Positions 8,141 through 12,778 of a stretch of 13,756 bases of DNA are shown piece after piece. Where the stretch lies: NCBI RefSeq assembly GCF_938045405.1, contig NZ_CALIMW010000006.1, forward strand, positions 1 through 13,756, in the 5' to 3' direction. Numbering within the stretch: position 1 is the stretch's first letter; each line of letters opens with the position of its first letter. Made by a program: the position numbers and the translations under genes. Below the pieces are notes generated by a model. That model searched no databases and had not been told where the DNA came from. It saw nothing but the letters and a program-made list of their open reading frames with translations. The stretch is from an uncultured Campylobacter sp. (lineage in GTDB: Bacteria; Campylobacterota; Campylobacteria; Campylobacterales; Campylobacteraceae).

Positions 8141-8165
8141 AAACGCTTAAATTTGCAGGCGTTTT
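8141..8165 (+). terminator. Weak hairpin after the nitroreductase gene
   Basis: AAACGC (8141-8146), a 12-base loop and GCGTTT (8159-8164) followed by TTAAATTT. The right arm overlaps TGCAGGCG, which also pairs with CGCCTGCA at 8089-8096. The stem is only 6 bp, so termination strength is doubtful. Confidence 0.35.
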
Positions 8166-8349
8166 AAATTTATAGCCCTTTGCGAGCCGTCTGCGAAGCG
8201 GCGCAAACTAGCGGTGGCGAAAGCAGCTTTGAGATCGTGCGGCTTACGATGTGGCGGAGCGACCTTTTGCTTGCATGAAGGCCTTGCGCGAGCGATGCCG
8301 CCTTTTCTTGCATAATCAAGCCGTTTAAACGGGAAAACAATTAAATTCT
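8166..8349. other. Gene-free stretch after the nitroreductase gene
   Basis: About 180 bases between the weak hairpin at 8141-8165 and the terminator at 8350. Short open frames are present but have no ribosome site or recognisable translation. Nothing is called. Confidence 0.4.
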
Positions 8350-8382
8350 AAAAGCGCGCGTGATTCAAGCAGCGCTTTTTTT
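8350..8382 (+). terminator. Rho-independent terminator
   Basis: AAAAGCGC (8350-8357), a 14-base loop and GCGCTTTT (8372-8379) form a perfect 8-bp stem that runs into TTT (7 T in total, 8376-8382). It points to the + strand, 290 bases after the nitroreductase gene. On the other strand it could also serve the minus-strand pseudogene that ends at 8424. Confidence 0.65.
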
Positions 8383-8423
8383 GCGTAAGCGCCGCCTTTG
8401 CTCGCGCTAGCGATGCCGCTCGT

Positions 8424-8837
8424 TTACAGCGTCGTAATATTCGGCAGTTTGTCGTCGTTTGGATCAAATTTTAAAATTTTACCGTCCGCGCAGCGCTTCG
8501 CGTAAAAATAATCTTTGTAAAAATAAGCGCCGCAGCTAAGCCCGCGACCGATCGCTTCGTCGTTTTTGAATTTATTTCCGGAGAAAATTTCCCCAAGTAG
8601 CCGCGCTCAGATTTTTTGCGACGAGTCGCAGCGCGATCATCTCTATAGCTTCTTGCGTCTCTGCTCGCCCGTGCCTTCTATGATGCTTCGATACATATCG
8701 TCGTAAAATACCTTTGCAGGCAATTCGGGCTCTTGCGGCGATTCCAGCGAGATAAAAAATTTTAAGCTTTGCCTCAGGTCGGTTAAGTTTTGGAGGTCAT
8801 TCGAACCTGTTTTGGCGGCGCCATAGGCGCTCTTTTT
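8424..8837 (-). pseudogene. Multiply frameshifted pseudogene, unknown family
   Basis: I rebuilt this from the minus strand; no single frame is long. Segment 1 (about 8837 down to 8664) reads KKSAYGAAKTGSND, LRQSLKFFISLES and PAKVFYDDMYRSIIEGTGE. Segment 2 (8664 to 8596, next frame) reads AETQEAIEMIALRLVAKNLS. Segment 3 (8597 to 8424, first frame again) reads LGEIFSGNKFKNDEAIG, CGAYFYKDYFYAKRCADG and FDPNDDKLPNITTL, then a TAA stop. Joined, they give about 138 natural-looking residues with a soluble character. A 7-T run at 8833-8839 probably marks a further frameshift, so the gene began further right, perhaps beyond 8900. I do not recognise the family. At least three lesions point to real decay. 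Confidence 0.7.
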
Positions 8838-9106
8838 TTACAAATATACCATCCCGCTGCAGGCTGCAAGGATATCTGCGATATATGGGATAAAAGTAGC
8901 ATAAGAAAGTGGACACGGGGCATTTTATCTGCGTTTTAAATTTTACTCTTTATGGCTTCAGGGGTCGCGCGCCGCTTTAAATCGATGCTTATCTTTTAAT
9001 CGCGCGTCCGCATAAGCAAAGCGCGCTTTGCTGCGTAAATTTTAAAAGCGGCGCCCGAATTTAGCCGAGCGCCGCAATTAAAATTTAACCGATTTGCGCA
9101 TTCAAA
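8838..9106. other. Gene-free region with palindromes, possible 5' part of the pseudogene
   Basis: The first ~90 bases may hold the lost N-terminal part of the pseudogene ending at 8424, but the frame cannot be followed with confidence. Further right, AGCAAAGC-GC-GCTTTGCT (9015-9032) is a perfect 18-base palindrome. GCGGCGC (9048-9054) and GCGCCGC (9069-9075) form a 7-bp stem with a 14-base loop that, read on the minus strand, is followed by TTTTAAAATTT and may be a back-up terminator for the peptidase E gene. Confidence 0.45.
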
Positions 9107-9132
9107 CGAGCAGTGCCGTCTGGCACCTCTCG
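9107..9132 (-). terminator. Hairpin after the peptidase E gene, probable terminator
   Basis: On the minus strand CGAG-AG-GTGCC-AGAC-GGCAC-TG-CTCG folds into a 5-bp inner and 4-bp outer stem with a 2 x 2 internal loop, followed by TTTG. It begins about 21 bases past the stop codon. The T tract is short. Confidence 0.5.
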
Positions 9133-9153
9133 GTTAAATTTAAGCGGGTGCGA

Positions 9154-9987
9154 TCAATACTTAAACGAGCTGCCCGGCTCGATCAACTTAACCTTTTGTT
9201 TATAATTCATCTTTAGCACCGCAGCAGGCCCTAGCACGGTCGCCTTCTCGCCCTCAAGCCAAAACGCCGTACCCTCCGGCATCGCATAAACCGTCGATTT
9301 TTGATTAGCGATCAAAAATTCCTCCAGCCTCTCCTCTCTGCTCTCGCCGTTGTGCCCCGCAGGCTTGCCCGAGATGAAGTGCGGATTGATCTGGTACGGG
9401 AAAATATTAAAGGTATTAAACGACTCAGGCTCGATGATCGGCATATCGTTCGTCGTCATCATCGTAGCGCCTGCGACGTTCGAGCCCGCGCTCCAGCCGA
9501 TATACGGCGTGCCGTCCTCGACCATTTTGCTAATCAGAGCGATGAGCTCGTTTTCGTACATATCGTGCACGAGCTTGAAGGTGTTGCCGCCGCCTACGAA
9601 TATGCAATCCGCGCTCGCGACTTCCTTCGCGGCGTTTTTAGCGTGATGGACGCCGACGATGTTTAAGCTTAGGCTCGCAAGCGCCTCTTTGACGCGCTTT
9701 TCATATTCGTCGTAGCTCCTGCGTAGGCTCGCGTAAGGGATGAAAACGATCTTTTTGCCCGCGAGGTTGTTCTCCTGTGCAAATTTACCGATCCACGCCA
9801 CCGCGTGCGATAGATACTTCGTGTCCTTATAGCCCGAGCTTGAGAGCAGCAGCGCTCTTTGCTTGCTATGATCGCGCTTTGAGAGCTTAAACGCCTTTTC
9901 GCTCGCAGCTAGTTCGCTCGTACCGAGCATCGCAGCACCCGCCGCCAAAGCGGCTACCTTTAGTATGTCTCGTCTTTGATTTTGCAT
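9154..9987 (-). CDS. Peptidase E (family S51) homologue with a Tat-type signal peptide
   Basis: Peptidase E cleaves dipeptides and a few short peptides with N-terminal aspartate. This 277-residue protein matches Salmonella PepE closely: IFVGGGNTFKLV (129-140), YIGWSAGSN (162-170), TTNDMPIIEP (178-187) and FPYQINPHF (196-204). The known catalytic triad Ser120/Asp135/His157 corresponds to Ser166, Asp181 and His203, all at a constant offset of 46, so the enzyme looks active. Unlike classical cytoplasmic PepE (about 229 residues), it begins with a positive, twin-arginine, hydrophobic lead: QRRDILKVAALAAGAAMLG (residues 4-22), then a possible cleavage zone near ELAASE. This predicts export through the Tat system. 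The start ATG has AAAGGAG upstream. The gene is monocistronic. Confidence 0.92.
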   Translation of the reverse strand: MQNQRRDILKVAALAAGAAMLGTSELAASEKAFKLSKRDHSKQRALLLSSSGYKDTKYLSHAVAWIGKFAQENNLAGKKIVFIPYASLRRSYDEYEKRVKEALASLSLNIVGVHHAKNAAKEVASADCIFVGGGNTFKLVHDMYENELIALISKMVEDGTPYIGWSAGSNVAGATMMTTNDMPIIEPESFNTFNIFPYQINPHFISGKPAGHNGESREERLEEFLIANQKSTVYAMPEGTAFWLEGEKATVLGPAAVLKMNYKQKVKLIEPGSSFKY

Positions 9988-10025
9988 CTTTTCTCCTTTA
10001 AATCAAAGTTGATATCTGTTTTGAA

Positions 10026-10031
10026 ATTATA
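10026..10031 (-). promoter_or_regulatory. -10 box of the peptidase E gene
   Basis: On the minus strand TATAAT lies 38 bases upstream of the start codon, in the context GGAATATAATTTC. No clear -35 box is present. The leader would be about 30 bases and contain the AAAGGAG ribosome site. Confidence 0.6.
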
Positions 10032-10167
10032 TTCCTTTACATATAAAGAGGGGCTGAATATTCGGTTTAAATTTCGCTTGCGCGAAGGCCTCGGCAAGGT
10101 AAAATTTTAAAACTACCAAATTTTGAAATTAGGCGAGGCGTCGCGCTGTAAAATTTTTAAAGCGCGA

Positions 10168-10219
10168 TTAAATTTAATGAAATTCAGGGCGCCGGCATGA
10201 GGTTAAATTTAGTGAAATT
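10168..10219. repeat. Two near-identical 17-base direct repeats
   Basis: TTAAATTTAATGAAATT (10168-10184) and TTAAATTTAGTGAAATT (10203-10219) differ at one base and are 35 bases apart. The second copy reaches the stop codon of the neighbouring membrane-protein gene. The words are of the local AAATTT type, so this may be compositional. Confidence 0.5.
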
Positions 10220-10755
10220 TACGCTTCGGCTTTCGGGGTATATGAGCCCGTATTGAAAAAATAGCATACCCCAAAAACTATTCCGCAAATCGGCGCTACG
10301 ATTAAGGCGTACAAAAATATATGAGCTGCGGCGCCTTCCAATATCCCGGTAAAAATCAAGGTCGGATATAAAAGCAAAACTATACTGGCAAAATTTTCTA
10401 TCGTAAAGACCAACAAACTATCTCCTTGATCCTTGATAAAAAGGTTGCTGTATCGCTTAGTCTTAGTGTATTTCAAAAAACAGATCGTCGCACATATAGG
10501 CAAAACTATTATCGCGACATCACGAATATCTTTAAAAATTTTAGACGACGATTCTATACCGATATTCGAAAAAAGCAAATCAAGAAAAAACATTAGCATT
10601 AGCGAGAAATAGATGGTTGTAGCCGCCGACGAATAATACCCTATAATCACGCGTCTAATAAATCTATGCATATCGTATCGCTTCTTTAAATTTTCAGGGA
10701 TAGCGGCAAATTTCTCGTCCAGCTCTTTTGTGTCTGATTGAAATTTTTTATCCAC
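10219..10755 (-). CDS. Four-helix membrane protein of unknown function
   Basis: A 178-residue protein that I cannot assign to a family. A charged, soluble N-terminal part (residues 1-38, Lys/Glu/Arg-rich) is followed by about four hydrophobic segments: residues 39-63, 79-95, 112-139 and 144-168. The third and fourth contain IENFASIVLLLYPTLIF and LYALIVAPICGIVFGVCYFF. A short polar tail ends in TPKAEA. The start is GTG (10753-10755), chosen because AAAAGGAG lies 6 bases upstream. It is more AT-rich than nearby genes: a 60-base sample at 10561-10620 has 18 G+C, against 33 in a 60-base sample of the peptidase E gene at 9541-9600. This hints at a different history, possibly transfer. It is divergent from the alkyltransferase-like gene, 107 bases away. 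Confidence 0.75.
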   Translation of the reverse strand: MDKKFQSDTKELDEKFAAIPENLKKRYDMHRFIRRVIIGYYSSAATTIYFSLMLMFFLDLLFSNIGIESSSKIFKDIRDVAIIVLPICATICFLKYTKTKRYSNLFIKDQGDSLLVFTIENFASIVLLLYPTLIFTGILEGAAAHIFLYALIVAPICGIVFGVCYFFNTGSYTPKAEA

Positions 10756-10850
10756 AGCTCACTCCTTTTAAAGCGCTAAATTTTAGAAATTATATCGAAT
10801 TTGGCGCTGCAAAGCGGCTACATTTAGGTCTAAATTTAAATGCGAAAAAG

Positions 10851-10856
10851 TATAAT
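10851..10856 (+). promoter_or_regulatory. -10 box directly before the alkyltransferase-like gene
   Basis: TATAAT at 10851-10856, six bases before the ATG at 10863. Transcription would normally start about 6-8 bases after the box, at or next to the A of the ATG, giving an mRNA with no leader. No ribosome site exists between box and start codon. Confidence 0.55.
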
Positions 10857-10862
10857 CGCGCC

Positions 10863-11161
10863 ATGGTTTTGACGAAAAATTTGATCTATGAAATTTTACC
10901 TTTGTGGGGGAGATCCCCGCGGGCAGGGTCGTTAGCTACGGACAGATCGCACGCCTGATAGGCATGCCCGCTCACTCGCGGCTTATGGGGCGCGTGCTCT
11001 CGCAAGCAGAGCTTTACGGCGATTATCCTTGCCATCGCGTCGTAAATCATGCCGGCGCCTTGGCTGCGAGCTTTGCGGCTCAGCGCGAACTGCTAGAGGC
11101 CGAAGGTGTGGAATTTAGAGGCGGGCGCGTCCGTATGAAAAAGCACTGCTGGGAGTGCTAG
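10863..11161 (+). pseudogene. Short alkyltransferase-like (MGMT/Atl) gene with a single-base frameshift
   Basis: A single DNA-binding domain of the O6-methylguanine methyltransferase family, which flips out O6-alkylguanine for repair or signalling to nucleotide excision repair. The first part, MVLTKNLIYEILPLWG, is read from ATG 10863; the rest, GEIPAGRVVSYGQIARLIG, then HSRLMGRVLSQ, then YPCHRVVNHAG, is read from about 10907 in another frame. One extra G in the five-G run (10906-10910) would give a 99-residue protein, the usual size of Atl proteins. The methyl-accepting Cys is kept (PCHRV), whereas true Atl proteins have Trp or another residue there, so this may be a minimal methyltransferase. 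An unshifted start at GTG 10904 would give an 85-residue protein lacking the first helix and a ribosome site. It may be inactive, recoded, or a base-call error. Confidence 0.75.
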
Positions 11162-11415
11162 GTATAGAATTTTAATCGCCCTATAAGTAGCCCGGCATAG
11201 AATTTGCGGATCGTTTGAAGCGTGAAATTTTAAATTGTCCGCGACATGGAATTTTAATTTATAAAATTTTAGATCTGCACCGATTTAAGCGGCGTAGCAG
11301 CGGTGCTGCCGACCGCTAAGAGCCTGCGAGCTTCATTTGTTTGTAGATGCGGCGCAAATCATCATGCGCGAAAAGATAAAATTCATCTTTTTTGCGCGGC
11401 GGTTTAAAACGCTAA
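11162..11415. other. Intergenic region with hairpins and a repeated AT motif
   Basis: About 250 bases without a gene. A motif like ATAGAATTTTAAT occurs three times (near 11164, 11198 and 11247, the last as ATGGAATTTTAAT). GCAGC-GGT-GCTGC near 11300 is a compact hairpin. None is strong enough to call a terminator. Confidence 0.35.
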
Positions 11416-11553
11416 TTCAAGCGAGCTCCTGGGCAATCGGCCCCGCCGGAGTTTTACGAAGCAGGCGCGCCGCCGCCTATTGGTTTTTTCACCGCGAGCT
11501 TTGTCGCGCCCGTTTCGGCGCCGCTTGTAGATTTTAGCTATCGTAAATTTTGA
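11416..11553 (+). pseudogene. Possible remnant of a Pro/Ala-rich protein C-terminus
   Basis: Between an in-frame TAA (11413) and a TGA (11551-11553) an open stretch of 45 codons reads like a protein end: APGQSAPPEFYEAGAPPP followed by FVAPVSAPLVDFSYRKF. It has no start codon or ribosome site. The translation looks more protein-like than the overlapping frames, but chance is possible in GC-rich DNA. Confidence 0.25.
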
Positions 11554-11581
11554 CCCAAAAAGGCAAATTTGGCCGCTAATT

Positions 11582-11725
11582 TTAGTCAAATTTAAGCTCC
11601 TTCGCGAAAAATGCGACGCCGTTTTTTAAAAGCATATAAAAATGCCTAGCAAATTTAACGCGCTCACCGATCCGATATTTAAACTCGCAAGCCAAATTTA
11701 TCCTCAGGATGCGGGTAAATTTACC
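11582..11725 (-). pseudogene. Possible remnant of a second protein C-terminus
   Basis: On the minus strand 47 codons run to a TAA (11582-11584) and read LACEFKYRIGERVKFARHFY then MLLKNGVAFFAKELKFD. There is no start with a ribosome site, and a TAG closes the frame upstream. The character is that of a real protein end, but I do not recognise it and the AAATTT words inflate Lys-Phe pairs. The two remnants in 11416-11725 suggest that this spacer once held genes. Confidence 0.25.
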
Positions 11726-11801
11726 CTAAGTCTGAAAGCAAAAGACAAAATAAAGCCAAATTTAAGGCGTAAAGCATTGCTGAATATTAACTAAAACCGC
11801 A

Positions 11802-11807
11802 TATAAT
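11802..11807 (+). promoter_or_regulatory. -10 box of the hchA promoter
   Basis: TATAAT at 11802-11807, 29 bases before the hchA ATG. TTGCTG at 11777-11782 is a possible but distant (19-base) -35 element. AAAAAGGA at about 11825-11832 is the ribosome site. Confidence 0.6.
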
Positions 11808-11836
11808 CCGGACTCAAATCAATAAAAAAGGACAAA

Positions 11837-12680
11837 ATGAATGAACTATCAAAACTCCCGACTCCCGATATCGCCGAGCACGGCGCGTTTTTCCCGTCGC
11901 CGTTTTCGCTGTCACAGTTTACGGCGCCCGTGAGCGATCTGGCGGATTTTAATTACGAGAAAAAATACGACGGCGATAAAAAAATCCTCATCATCGTGGC
12001 CGACGAGCGGTATTTGCTGATGGACAACGGGACGTTTTTCTCCACGGGCAACCACCCCGTAGAGACGCTCGTGCCGATGTATCATCTGGCGCAGGCGGGC
12101 TGGGACTTCGAGATCGCGACGCTCTCTGGAAATCCCGTAAAATTCGAGTTTTGGGCGATGCCTGCGAAGGACGAGCGGCTCAAGGGCTTTTTTTGAGAGC
12201 TACGCGACTAAATTTAAAGAGCCTAAAAAGCTCGCTGATATCGTAAAGAAGGGATTTGACGAGTATTTTGCGCTCTACATCCAGGGCGGTCACGGCGCGC
12301 TGATCGGGCTTGACGAGAGTCGCGACGTAAAGGCCGCGCTAAAATGGTTTCATGAGCAGGGTAAATACATCATCACGATCTGCCACGGCCCAGCCGGGCT
12401 GCTAGCCGCGGCGCTTGACGAGGGTAAGTTTTTGTTCGAGGGCTACGAGCTCGTGCTGCTGCCCGACGTCATTGACCGCACCTCGCCGGGTATTGGCTAC
12501 ATGCCGGGCCACCTGCGCTGGTATATGGGCTCGCGGCTAGCAAAACTTGGGATGAAAATCCTAAACGAAGGTATCGACGGCGCCGTGCACAAAGACCGCA
12601 ACCTGCTCTCGGGCGATAGTCCGCTAGCAGCCAATAACCTCGGCAAACTGGCGGCTAGGACGTTTTTGGAGTCGCTGTAA
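11837..12680 (+). pseudogene. hchA: Protein deglycase / glyoxalase III Hsp31 with a +1 frameshift
   Basis: HchA is a DJ-1/PfpI-superfamily protein that converts methylglyoxal to lactate without glutathione, repairs glycated molecules and has holdase activity. Corrected for one base, the product is 280 residues (E. coli: 283) and follows E. coli HchA throughout: ILIIVADERYLLMDNGTFFS (50-69), TGNHPVETLVPMYHL (70-84), GGHGALIGLDES (150-161), TICHGPAGLLA (180-190, nucleophile Cys182), IGYMPGHLRWYMG and VHKDRNLLSGDSPLAANNLG. The lesion is a run of seven T (12188-12194): the frame reads GGC TTT TTT TGA and stops after residue 119, while dropping one T gives GFFESYATKFKE and restores the rest. Without correction only the N-terminal third is made. 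Lack of other damage means recent loss, recoding or base-call error are all possible. Confidence 0.85.
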
Positions 12681-12744
12681 ATTTTACGCCGCTAAGGTCG
12701 GCATCTCGGCATAAAATTTTAATTTTTACGCGGCGGAAAAATTT
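12679..12744. terminator. Long imperfect inverted repeat between hchA and ogt
   Basis: AAATTTTACGCCGC (12679-12692) and GCGGCGGAAAAATTT (12730-12744) are nearly complementary, with one mismatch and one extra A, around a 37-base loop. The two genes converge here, so the repeat could end transcripts from both sides, the A/T ends serving as T tracts in either direction. The loop is long for a classical terminator. Confidence 0.4.
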
Positions 12745-12778
12745 AAAATTTCAAAGCGTGCCTGCTTCGGCTTTAAAT

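Noticed and set aside
8775..8830. tRNA-like T-arm (GGTTCGAAT on the minus strand)
   Set aside because: No acceptor, D or anticodon stems can be built around it, and the stretch reads as part of the frameshifted pseudogene.
9301..9666. Long + strand frames opposite the peptidase E gene
   Set aside because: They are antisense shadows of a clearly conserved coding sequence.
11337..11589. Short open frames on both strands between the alkyltransferase-like gene and hchA
   Set aside because: They have no ribosome sites and no familiar sequence. Only the Pro-rich frame ending at 11553 looked protein-like, and it is listed with low confidence.
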